Both the position numbers and the translations under genes were made by a program. Positions 16,981 to 24,127 of a stretch of DNA of 64,000 nucleotides are shown here, one piece after another. This DNA is from Nocardiopsis_B mangrovi. Its GTDB lineage: Bacteria > Actinomycetota > Actinomycetes > Streptosporangiales > Streptosporangiaceae. A model generated the notes under the pieces. That model ran no database searches. It was not told where the DNA came from and saw nothing but the letters and a program-made list of their open reading frames with translations. The stretch lies in contig NZ_JBHSFQ010000019.1 of the NCBI RefSeq assembly GCF_042653925.1, positions 60,459 through 124,458 on the forward strand, in the 5' to 3' direction. Positions within the stretch are counted from its first letter, which is position 1, and each line of letters begins with the position of its first letter.

Positions 16981-17923
16981 CGAAGGCCGCCTCTTCGCAG
17001 TGGAGGTGGAGGTTGGGGGAGGGGCGCACCCGGCCGTCGCGGTCGACGGTGATCCACGCGGCGGTGGCGTCGAGCCCGGCGAGCAGGTCCGGGCCGGCGC
17101 CGGTCCCGAGCAGGAGCAGGCAGGTCGCATAGACCTCGGCCGCGCCCAGGTCGGCCGCGAGGACCGTGGCCTGCGCGCAGTCCGATGCGGAGGGGGCGCC
17201 GGTGCGGGGGTCGATCAGGTGGTGGACGGGTGCGCCGTCGGCGTCCCGCCATGCGCGGCGGGCGACGCTGCTGGTGGCCACGGCGGTGGCCGGCGCCAGG
17301 GACAGCTCGGCGGCGGTCGCGCCGGTCAGGGGGTGCTCCACCCCGATCCGCCACGGGGCACCGTCCGGGGGGCGCCAGGCGGCGATGTCGCCGCCGGCGT
17401 CGATCAGGCCGCGCGGGACGCCGCCGCGCCGCAGGGCGTCGGCGGCCTGCTGGACGCTCCACCCCTTGACGAAGCCGCCGAGGTCCACGCGCAGGCCGGG
17501 GGAGAGGGCGACGGTGCGGTTCACGTGGTCGATCTCGACCCGGGGCGCGCCCCGGGTCGGCGGAGGCGGAGCGGCCGCGTGGCCGGATGCGGCCACGCCG
17601 TCCGGGGCGATGAGCGCGAAGTCGCGGTCGTAGCCGATGCGCTCCATGTCGGCGGCGAGGAACGGGTCGAACAGCCCGCCGGTGCGCTCGGAGTGGGCGC
17701 ACGCCTCGGCCAGTGCGGCGGCGAACATCGGCGCGACCTCGGTGGGCCGGCCCTCGGCGGAGTTGACCCGGGCGGTGTCGCTGCCGGCGGTGAACCGGCT
17801 GAAGGTGCGCTCGACGTCGCCGAGCCAGCCGAAGACCTGCGCCTGCCGGGTGGTGTCCAGCGCCGCGAGGAGGACCTCGGTGCCCATCAGGCGCTCGCGG
17901 GCGCCCCGGCTCTCAGGAGCCAC
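16967..17923 (-). CDS. apbE: FAD:protein FMN transferase
   Basis: 318 residues. ApbE family: N-terminal RERLMGTEVLLAALD, ERTFSRFTAGSDTARVN, the flavin-binding core LRVDLGGFVKGWSVQQAADAL and GLIDAGGDIAAWRPPDG, and the C-terminal VHHLIDPRTGAPS with the conserved His/Asp that coordinate magnesium. The enzyme transfers FMN from FAD to a threonine of target proteins, normally outside the membrane. No lipobox or signal peptide is visible, so either the start is internal to a longer exported form or it acts in the cytoplasm. It overlaps both neighbours (11 bases upstream, 14 downstream), so it is translationally coupled to the DUF2271 and reductase genes. Confidence 0.9.
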   Translation of the reverse strand: MAPESRGARERLMGTEVLLAALDTTRQAQVFGWLGDVERTFSRFTAGSDTARVNSAEGRPTEVAPMFAAALAEACAHSERTGGLFDPFLAADMERIGYDRDFALIAPDGVAASGHAAAPPPPTRGAPRVEIDHVNRTVALSPGLRVDLGGFVKGWSVQQAADALRRGGVPRGLIDAGGDIAAWRPPDGAPWRIGVEHPLTGATAAELSLAPATAVATSSVARRAWRDADGAPVHHLIDPRTGAPSASDCAQATVLAADLGAAEVYATCLLLLGTGAGPDLLAGLDATAAWITVDRDGRVRPSPNLHLHCEEAAFDDRS

Positions 17924-18650
17924 GGGTGAAGGCGGTCAGCACGGCCGGGTCGAGCGGCTCGCCGGGGCTGAACTCCGCGCCGACGTCCTCGACCATCGTG
18001 CCGTCGCGCTCGGCGGCAGCGGGCAGGAACTCCTGCTCCGCCGCCGAGGAGCTGGGCTCCTCTCCCAGGGTGATCGTGCCGGTGAACATGATCCGGTTCT
18101 CCCAGGAGGTGTTGCCCTCGATGCGGTACACGTAGTCGCCCGGCGGGACCGGCCGCCCGGTGCGGTCGGTGCCGTCCCAGTAGAGGGTCTGGTCGCCGCT
18201 GTCCTGGGCGGGGCGGCTCGCGCTCTCGACCTCGTCCTGGGGTGCGGACTCCCACTGCGCGGCGGCGCGCCATTCCACCAGCGATTCGGGGCGGCGGACG
18301 TAGCCGCCGTTGGCGGTGAAGCTGGTGGCGAAGAGGGTGCGGATGTAGGTGCCGCCCGCGTCCTCGATCCACACCGCGATCTGGTTGCTGGCGAGCTGCG
18401 GCAGGCGGTGCAGCCGGTAGTTCACCCGCACCAGGCCCAGGCCGGCCGCCGCGGGCTCCTGGGCCGACTCGCCCGGGGAGGGGCCGGGCCCCTCGCTCTG
18501 CGCCGGCGCCTGGGGGGCGGCCTGGCCCTGGGGGGCGAAGGCCACGGCCTCGACGGGCTCGCGGTGCAGGAAGTAGGTGCCGGTGGAGACGGTGGCCACG
18601 CCGGTGACGACCACCAGCGGGACGACCATCCGGATGCTGCGGTCCGACAT
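17913..18650 (-). CDS. DUF2271 membrane-anchored protein
   Basis: 245 residues from ATG 18650, with GGAAAGGA upstream; a longer frame to 18749 is less likely. One N-terminal transmembrane helix (MVVPLVVVTGVATVSTGTYF), a Pro/Ala/Gln linker, then a DUF2271 domain: NQIAVWIEDAGGTYIRTLFAT and GGYVRRPESLVEWRA, finishing with a FlgD-like strand YWDGTDRTGRPVPPGDYVYR. DUF2271 proteins are known mostly as periplasmic partners of ApbE and ferric-reductase-like proteins, exactly the arrangement here. No obvious flavinylation motif (D-x-x-[ST]GAT type) is visible, so the flavin acceptor may be elsewhere. Confidence 0.8.
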   Translation of the reverse strand: MSDRSIRMVVPLVVVTGVATVSTGTYFLHREPVEAVAFAPQGQAAPQAPAQSEGPGPSPGESAQEPAAAGLGLVRVNYRLHRLPQLASNQIAVWIEDAGGTYIRTLFATSFTANGGYVRRPESLVEWRAAAQWESAPQDEVESASRPAQDSGDQTLYWDGTDRTGRPVPPGDYVYRIEGNTSWENRIMFTGTITLGEEPSSSAAEQEFLPAAAERDGTMVEDVGAEFSPGEPLDPAVLTAFTRGS

Positions 18651-18840
18651 GGGCTGCGGCGTCCTTTCCGGGTTCCGGTCAACGGCGAACAGGTCGAACG
18701 GGTTAAATCCGCGCAAACCACGACATATGCCATTTATAAGTCCTCTCACGAGTATAAGATCGCTGACGAAAATTCGACGAAAGACCAGCTAGGGGGCGTA
18801 ATCGAGTGATCAGCGACACGCGATCACGCCCCGCCTCCCG

Positions 18841-19281
18841 CTACTCGGGGATCTCGCCCAACCGGACGGTCCCGGACGCGTCGACCCCCCACCCGGGGTT
18901 GTGGCAGACCTCCCAGATCACCCCGTTGGGGTCGGCGAAGTGGCCGTGGTACCCGCCGAAGGCGGCGCGCTGCGGCGACTTCACCAGGGTGGCGCCCGCC
19001 AGGAGGGCCGACTCCACGACCGCGTCGACCTCCGCCGGGCCGTCGACGTTGTGGGCCAGGGTGAGCCCGGTGACGCGGGTGTCGGCGACGGCGCCGGCGA
19101 TGTCGGCCCGGAACTTCTCGGCGTCGAAGAGGCCGAGGGCGAACGCGGGGGCTGTCTGGAAGAAGATGATCTCCCCGGGGACGTCGAGCAGCGGCTCCCA
19201 GCCGAGGCCGTCGCGGTAGAACCTGCGTGCGGCGTCGAGATCCGGGGTCGCCAGCGTGATGATGTGCGTCTTCTGTTCCAT
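18841..19281 (-). CDS. VOC-family (glyoxalase/bleomycin-resistance fold) protein
   Basis: 146 residues. Two beta-alpha-beta-beta-beta units are visible: IITLATPDLDAARRFYRDGLGWEPL and LTLAHNVDGPAEVDAVVESALLAGATLVK with the terminal GHFADPNGVIWEVCHNP that supplies the metal-ligand Glu. The family includes glyoxalase I, dioxygenases and antibiotic-binding proteins; the substrate cannot be read from the sequence. A 190-bp spacer separates it from the divergent-side DUF2271 operon; that spacer has an unusual AT-rich patch near 18710-18780. Confidence 0.85.
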   Translation of the reverse strand: MEQKTHIITLATPDLDAARRFYRDGLGWEPLLDVPGEIIFFQTAPAFALGLFDAEKFRADIAGAVADTRVTGLTLAHNVDGPAEVDAVVESALLAGATLVKSPQRAAFGGYHGHFADPNGVIWEVCHNPGWGVDASGTVRLGEIPE

Positions 19282-19781
19282 GCCGCGAGTCTTGCAGCGG
19301 GGCGGGGTCGCGGGCTTGAACGAAACGGCCGTCTTCCCGGTCCCGCGCGGCGGCCTCGCGGCCGGAGGGTGCGCGCATATGCGGGGAAATGCATCGGCCG
19401 CGGAGTTTCGCGTCGTGTGGCCGACCGGGAGAATTTTGCCGGGTTCGTTCCCGTGCGTTCAATTCGCGCGTCGGATGTCCGGTGGAATTTCCGCCGCGCG
19501 CACGTCCCGCCGCGGATCCCCATTCGGGCAGGCGGGCGTCCAGGGAGGTCAGGGATTTGCGGAAGCCGCACACGGGGTGCATCCGACGGGCCATATCCAC
19601 GTGAGGCAGATAACCGGGTGCGAGTTGCGCCGATGGGCTGTGGAAAACGGTTCTGAGATCGTAGAGTGCGAATCCAGGGATCTCGGAGGGAACCGGATAT
19701 TCGGCGCCACCCCGGGGTGCCGCGGACACAGGACTTCCCCGGCCACATTCCGACGAGGGGGTGGGCGGGCCGGGGAGCAGG
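19282..19781. other. Spacer, lower GC than surroundings, no gene recognised
   Basis: About 500 bp between the VOC gene start and the hairpin at 19782. Local composition is less GC-rich than the coding regions, with AT-containing patches (around 19375-19500 and 19640-19700). Open frames crossing it show no family resemblance and no ribosome sites. It may hold the VOC promoter and degraded sequence. Confidence 0.4.
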
Positions 19782-19816
19782 GAGGCCCCGGGGCCGTGAA
19801 CCCGCCCCGGGGCCTC
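19782..19816 (-). terminator. Hairpin downstream of small secreted gene
   Basis: Arms GAGGCCCCGGGG (19782-19793) and CCCCGGGGCCTC (19805-19816), perfect 12-bp stem with an 11-base loop, 39 bases beyond the stop of the small minus-strand gene at 19855. Confidence 0.6.
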
Positions 19817-19854
19817 ACCTCGTCCGGCGCCCGCCCCGTCCGCGCCCGGCGCCA

Positions 19855-20031
19855 TCAGCTGAAGAACTCGACCTCCACCACCTCGTCGTGGAAGTGCACG
19901 GGGAGACTGGATCCGGGAAGGGAGACGAGGGAGCAACGGGCGGCCTCGAAGCAGACGTCGCCCATGGCCGGGACCGGCCAGAGGGCGAGCGCCGAGGCGG
20001 TGACGGATGCGGCGGTGAGCCGTCGCAGCAT
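19855..20031 (-). CDS. Small secreted protein, unrecognised
   Basis: 58 residues from ATG 20031 with GGAGCC upstream. The first 24 residues look like a signal peptide (RRLTAASVTASALALWPVPAMG) and the remaining part (about 34 residues) contains two cysteines and acidic/hydrophobic residues ending DEVVEVEFFS. No family is recognised. The combination of ribosome site, signal peptide and downstream hairpin argues for a real gene, but it is short. Confidence 0.4.
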   Translation of the reverse strand: MLRRLTAASVTASALALWPVPAMGDVCFEAARCSLVSLPGSSLPVHFHDEVVEVEFFS

Positions 20032-20369
20032 GGTGGGCTCCGTTTCCAGGCGTGTGTAGGGGTCGGTGTGTGATCGCACGGTGTCCGGCGCGTCCCGCCG
20101 GGTGCCGGGGCGGTGATCCGCCGGTTCCCGGCCGCAACGAACACCGGAAAGTGCATGTCCCAAATCGGGTCCGCGAACGCCCTCGAAATGGCCAAGTGCA
20201 GGTCAAGGGAGTCCCGGACCGGGGCGTCGCCGACGTGTGCGGTGAATGTGGCGAGGGCCACCGAAGCACCGCGAATGCACACCGCGTGATGGTCGCGCCG
20301 GGTATCCGGCCCATCCGGCCCGGCCGACGGCGACGGGCGCCCGCCGACGCGTCGATAAGGTCGGGAACC
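20032..20369. other. Spacer between small secreted gene and TetR gene
   Basis: 338 bp between divergently oriented genes, holding both promoters. I see no clear long palindrome and no additional gene. Confidence 0.35.
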
Positions 20370-20999
20370 GTGTCCAGCAAACAGAAACGGCTGCCCCGCG
20401 AGGTCCGCGAGCAGCAGATGATCGACGCCGCCGTCCAGGTCTTCTCCCGTTCGGGCTACCACTCCGCGAGTGTCGAGGAGATCGCCGAGGTGGCGGGGAT
20501 CTCCAAGCCGATGGTCTACATCTACCTCGGCTCGAAGGAGGGGCTGTTCACGGCGTGTATCCACCGGGAGGCCGACCGGCTGGTGCGGGCCGTGCGCGAC
20601 GTCGTGCGGGCGGACGACCCGCCCGAGCTGGGCCTGTGGCAGGGGCTGCGCGCGTTCTTCGGGTTCGTCGCCGAGAACCGCCAGAGCTGGGTCGTGCTCT
20701 ACCAGCAGGCGCGCACCCAGGGCGAGCCGTTCTCCAAGGAGGTCGCGGCGGCCCGCGCGCGGGTGCTGGACGAGATCACCGCGATGGTGGTGGCCGGGAC
20801 CGGGCTGCCCGGCGGCGGGCGCATCATCTCCCCCAAGGACGCCGAGATCCTCGCCCGCATCGCCACCGGAGCCGCCGACGCCCTGGTCGACTGGCTGCTC
20901 GACCACCCCGAGGAGACGCCCGAGAGCCTGAGCGACCGCGTCCTGAACCTCGCCCTGGTGGGGGTCGAGCGCGCCACCGCCGACTCCGCCGCCCTCTGA
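20370..20999 (+). CDS. TetR-family transcriptional regulator
   Basis: 209 residues from GTG 20370. The N-terminal TetR helix-turn-helix is clear: REQQMIDAAVQVFSRSGYHSASVEEIAEVAGISKPMVYIYLGSKEGLFTACI (given here as segments in order: helix 1, turn, recognition helix SKPMVYIYLG). The C-terminal ligand domain has no recognisable specificity. It faces the PNPOx gene and lies beside the betaine-catabolism genes, but the convergent arrangement gives no direct evidence that it controls them. It could equally regulate the acyl-CoA genes at 10-14 kb, which carry TetR-type palindromes. Confidence 0.88.
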   Translation: MSSKQKRLPREVREQQMIDAAVQVFSRSGYHSASVEEIAEVAGISKPMVYIYLGSKEGLFTACIHREADRLVRAVRDVVRADDPPELGLWQGLRAFFGFVAENRQSWVVLYQQARTQGEPFSKEVAAARARVLDEITAMVVAGTGLPGGGRIISPKDAEILARIATGAADALVDWLLDHPEETPESLSDRVLNLALVGVERATADSAAL

Positions 21000-21000
21000 A

Positions 21001-21019
21001 CCGCCCGCGCCGCGGGCGG
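21001..21019. terminator. Bidirectional terminator palindrome
   Basis: CCGCCCGCG-C-CGCGGGCGG, a 9-bp-arm palindrome directly between the stops of the convergent TetR and PNPOx-like genes. Confidence 0.6.
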
Positions 21020-21030
21020 CCCCGCACGGG

Positions 21031-21552
21031 TCAGGCCAGGCGCCAGCCGGTCTGGGCGAACCTGTCGTCGCCCTTGCGGAAGGCGAAGACCCTGGCGGGC
21101 GCCACCTCGTAGACGCCCGCCAGACCGCCGCCCTCGTGCCAGAAGTCGCCGCCCCTGACCTCGAAGCGCCAGACCTCGCCGTACTTGTCGACCCACGCCT
21201 GCGCCAGGGACGCCAGCCGATCCGGGTCGCTGATGCGCACCGCCGCGCCCTCGGCGACGACGTCGAACCCGCCCTGGAGCGCGCTGTCGCCGGTGGTGAG
21301 CACGACGTTGGGGTTGGCGGCGAGGTTGTGGGCCTTCTGCTCGCGGTCGCCGGTGCTGAAGTACAGCGACGCGCCGTCCCAGACGGCGATCAGCGGGGTG
21401 ACGTGCGGGCGCCCGTCGCGGCGAACGGTCGACAGCCAGTACGTCCCCGCGGTCTCCAGGGTCGCGTGCACCTCCGCCCACGCGCTCGGTCGTGCATCGG
21501 GCCGGCTGTAACGCGCGTCGAGCGTGCCGGTGCGCGCGGGCGAGTCGGTCAT
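21031..21552 (-). CDS. Pyridoxamine 5'-phosphate oxidase-fold flavin/F420-binding protein
   Basis: 173 residues from ATG 21552, preceded by GGAGGGA. Split-barrel flavin-binding fold: TYWLSTVRRDGRPHVTPLIAVWDGASLYFSTG is the first barrel segment, then KAHNLAANPNVVLTTGD and a VFAFRKGD C-terminus. In actinobacteria, proteins like this bind FMN, F420 or heme and reduce small molecules; the substrate is unknown. It lies 147 bp downstream of, and in the same direction as, the Rieske oxygenase gene, so it could be co-transcribed with the betaine genes. Confidence 0.8.
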   Translation of the reverse strand: MTDSPARTGTLDARYSRPDARPSAWAEVHATLETAGTYWLSTVRRDGRPHVTPLIAVWDGASLYFSTGDREQKAHNLAANPNVVLTTGDSALQGGFDVVAEGAAVRISDPDRLASLAQAWVDKYGEVWRFEVRGGDFWHEGGGLAGVYEVAPARVFAFRKGDDRFAQTGWRLA

Positions 21553-21699
21553 GGCGGTCCCTCCAGGGTCGGGGCTGCGGCCGGGCGGGCCGGTGCGGCG
21601 GGCCCGGAGCCCCCATCCTGCCGGGGCCCGGTGACAGCGCCGGTGCCGCCGCCCGGCGCGCACCTGTCCCCGGGCGGCTACCCGCGGGCGGCGGCTCCG

Positions 21700-22887
21700 C
21701 TACACGCCCGGCTCCGCGGTCGCGGCCGGCGCGGCCCCGCCGCCCGCCGGCGCGCCGATCCGCTCCGCCAGCCAGTCGTGGAACGCGGCGATGTGGTGCT
21801 CCATGGGCACCAGCACCCCGCCCGCGCGGTAGGCGCGCGACGCCATGGTCGGCTGGCACCGCTCGCAGGCGTCGAAGTCCTGCCGGTTGACCCGGTCGAA
21901 CAGCTCCACCGAGCGCGAGACGTCCGCCCCGCCCGCCAGGGTGTCCGGCGCGTACAGCCAGTCGCACTCCACCCGCGTGCGGTCGGCGGCCAGCGGGAAC
22001 ATGCGGTGCACGATCACGTGGTCGGGAACGAGGTTGACGAACACCTGCGGGGCGATCGTGATCGCGTAGTAGCGGCGGTCCTGGTCGTCGCGCACGCCGT
22101 CGAGCCGGCCGAACCCCGCCCCGCCGTCGACCGTGAACCCCTCGACCTCCGCCCCGAACTCCGCGCCGTGGCCCACGTAGTACTGCGCGGCGTAGCCGTC
22201 GGCGAACTCCGGCAGCACCTCCGTCAGCTCCGGGTGGATGGTGCCGCAGTGGTAGCACTCCATGAAGTTCTCGATGATGAGCTTCCAGTTGGCCCGGACG
22301 TCGTAGGTGATGCGCCGCCCCAGATCCAGGCCGCCGACCCCGTAGTTGCCGATGGCCTCGGCCGAGCCCAGCCGCTCGGCGACGACCCCTTCGACCGTCT
22401 CCGCGAACGACGGCGGGTCGTCGGCCAGGCACACCCACACGTACCCGAGCCATTCGCGCACGTGCACACCGATCAGGCCGTGCGCGGCGCGGTCCACCCC
22501 GGGCATCCCGGCCAGGTTCGGCGCGGCGATCAGCCGGCCGTCGAGGTCGTAGGTCCAGGCGTGGTAGGGGCACTGGAACGAGCGGCGGACCTCGCCCGCC
22601 TCCTGGACGCACAGCTGCGCCCCCCGGTGCCGGCACACGTTGAGGAACGCCCGGACCTCCCCGGACCGGGTGCGGCTGACCAGGACGCTCTCCCGCCCCA
22701 CCTGGACGGTGCGGAACGCGCCGGGGCGCGCGAGGTCGCCCGAGCGAACGGCGCAGAACCACACCGCCTCGAAGACGCGCTCCTGCTCCCGCGCGAACAG
22801 CGCGGGGTCGGTGTAGAAGTGTCCGGGCAGTGTCGCGATCAGGTCCGAAGCCGGGGCGGGAGCGGGGGAGGGGTCGGTCGCGGTCAC
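21700..22887 (-). CDS. Rieske non-heme iron oxygenase, probably glycine-betaine (GbcA-like)
   Basis: 395 residues from GTG 22887, overlapping the sarcosine-oxidase stop by 4 bases (GTGA). Rieske cluster ligands: CRHRGAQLC (Cys85, His87) and CPYHAWTY (Cys106, His109). The catalytic domain has the mononuclear iron histidines in MECYHCGTIHPEL. The fold is of the alpha-subunit type used by choline monooxygenase and GbcA, which demethylates glycine betaine to dimethylglycine with release of formaldehyde. Operonic linkage to sarcosine and dimethylglycine oxidases makes betaine the best substrate guess; carnitine or stachydrine-type compounds are alternatives. The ferredoxin and reductase are encoded divergently at 26997-28564. 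Confidence 0.88.
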   Translation of the reverse strand: MTATDPSPAPAPASDLIATLPGHFYTDPALFAREQERVFEAVWFCAVRSGDLARPGAFRTVQVGRESVLVSRTRSGEVRAFLNVCRHRGAQLCVQEAGEVRRSFQCPYHAWTYDLDGRLIAAPNLAGMPGVDRAAHGLIGVHVREWLGYVWVCLADDPPSFAETVEGVVAERLGSAEAIGNYGVGGLDLGRRITYDVRANWKLIIENFMECYHCGTIHPELTEVLPEFADGYAAQYYVGHGAEFGAEVEGFTVDGGAGFGRLDGVRDDQDRRYYAITIAPQVFVNLVPDHVIVHRMFPLAADRTRVECDWLYAPDTLAGGADVSRSVELFDRVNRQDFDACERCQPTMASRAYRAGGVLVPMEHHIAAFHDWLAERIGAPAGGGAAPAATAEPGV

Positions 22888-24086
22888 GGGGTCACCTCGT
22901 GTGCGTCGCGGCGGTCGGGGGAGCAGACGGCGGCGCCGCCCGTGAGGGCGCGGCGCGGGTCGAACAGGCCGATGGGGTGGCGGGTGGCGCCGGTGGTGGC
23001 CAGGTCGGCGAGGATCTCGCCGACCACCGGGGTGAACTTGAAGCCGTGCCCGGAGAATCCGCAGGCCACCGTCGCCTGGGGGTGGCCGGGGTGCGCGGCG
23101 ATGACGAAGTGCTCGTCGGGCGTGGTGGTGTACATGCACGCCGCCCCGCGCAGGAAGCGGCCGGGCAGGTCGGGCACGCGCGCGGCCAGGTGGGCGGCGA
23201 TGTCGGCGATCTCGCCGGGGTGCACCTCGCGGTCGAGGGAGTCGGGCGAGGCCGCGGTCCCGCGCCGGAAGAACGCCGTCTTGACGCCGTCGCCCTCGCC
23301 CTCGTAGGCGGGGAAGCCGTAGACCTGCGTGCCGCCGGCGTCCTCCCACACGTAGACCGGGTGACGGCCGGGCCGGAAGGGCGCGGTCCCGCCGCGCGGC
23401 GCGAACCAGTACTGCACCTGGCGCTCCACCGTGAACGGTACGCCGAGCCCGGCCAGCAGCTCCGGCGCCCACGCCCCCGGGCAGACGACCGCGTGGCCGG
23501 CGGTGTAGGTCCCCGCCCCGGTCACCACCCGCACCCCCTCGCCGCCGGGCAGGGGCGCCCAGCTCAGAACCGGCTCGCCGAAGCGCAGGTCGGCTCCGTC
23601 GCGCGCGGCCAGCCGCAGGTGGGCGTCCACGGTGGCCTCGGGGCGGACGAACCCCGCGCGGGCCTCGTACAGCGCGACCTCGTCGTCGGCGGGGGCGAAG
23701 GTGGGGAAGCGGCGGCGGATGTCGCCGGCGTCGAGCATCTCGTAGGGCAGCCCCCACTTCTCGGCGGACTCCCGGCTGCCCGCGACGGTGCGGCTCTCGG
23801 GGCGGCCGAGCATCAGCCCGCCGGTCGTCGTCATCAGATCGGCGCCGGAGTCGCGGCACAGTTCCTCCCACAGCTCATAGGAGCGCAGCAGGAGCGGTAC
23901 GTAGTCGGGGTGCTCGAAGTAGGCCTGGCGGATGATGCGCGAGCCGCCGTGGCTGGAGCCCCGGTCGTGGGCGGGGCCGAAGCGCTCCAGCCCCAGGACG
24001 CGGCGGCCCCGGGCGGCGAGGTGGCGGGCGGCGGCGCTGCCCATGCCGCCCAGGCCGATGACGGCGACGTCGTACGAGGTTGCCAT
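22884..24086 (-). CDS. Monomeric sarcosine oxidase-like FAD amine oxidase
   Basis: 400 residues from ATG 24086 with GGAGGAGT upstream. The DAO fold begins with the dinucleotide motif VAVIGLGGMGSAAARHLA. Cys317 in AACMYTTTPDEHF aligns with the cysteine that carries covalent 8-alpha-S-cysteinyl FAD in Bacillus monomeric sarcosine oxidase, and FSGHGFKF follows as in that enzyme. It would oxidise sarcosine (N-methylglycine) to glycine, formaldehyde and H2O2. N-methyltryptophan oxidase is the nearest alternative. It lies between the dimethylglycine oxidase (42-bp gap) and the Rieske oxygenase (4-base overlap), so the three genes form one operon. Confidence 0.9.
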   Translation of the reverse strand: MATSYDVAVIGLGGMGSAAARHLAARGRRVLGLERFGPAHDRGSSHGGSRIIRQAYFEHPDYVPLLLRSYELWEELCRDSGADLMTTTGGLMLGRPESRTVAGSRESAEKWGLPYEMLDAGDIRRRFPTFAPADDEVALYEARAGFVRPEATVDAHLRLAARDGADLRFGEPVLSWAPLPGGEGVRVVTGAGTYTAGHAVVCPGAWAPELLAGLGVPFTVERQVQYWFAPRGGTAPFRPGRHPVYVWEDAGGTQVYGFPAYEGEGDGVKTAFFRRGTAASPDSLDREVHPGEIADIAAHLAARVPDLPGRFLRGAACMYTTTPDEHFVIAAHPGHPQATVACGFSGHGFKFTPVVGEILADLATTGATRHPIGLFDPRRALTGGAAVCSPDRRDAHEVTP

Positions 24087-24127
24087 GGGGATCGGACTCC
24101 TCCCGGTCGGTTCTGCGGGCGCGGGCG

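Noticed and set aside
18700..18800. AT-rich patch that might be an attachment site or foreign DNA
   Set aside because: Only about 80 bp, no repeat or tRNA remnant; more likely a promoter region.
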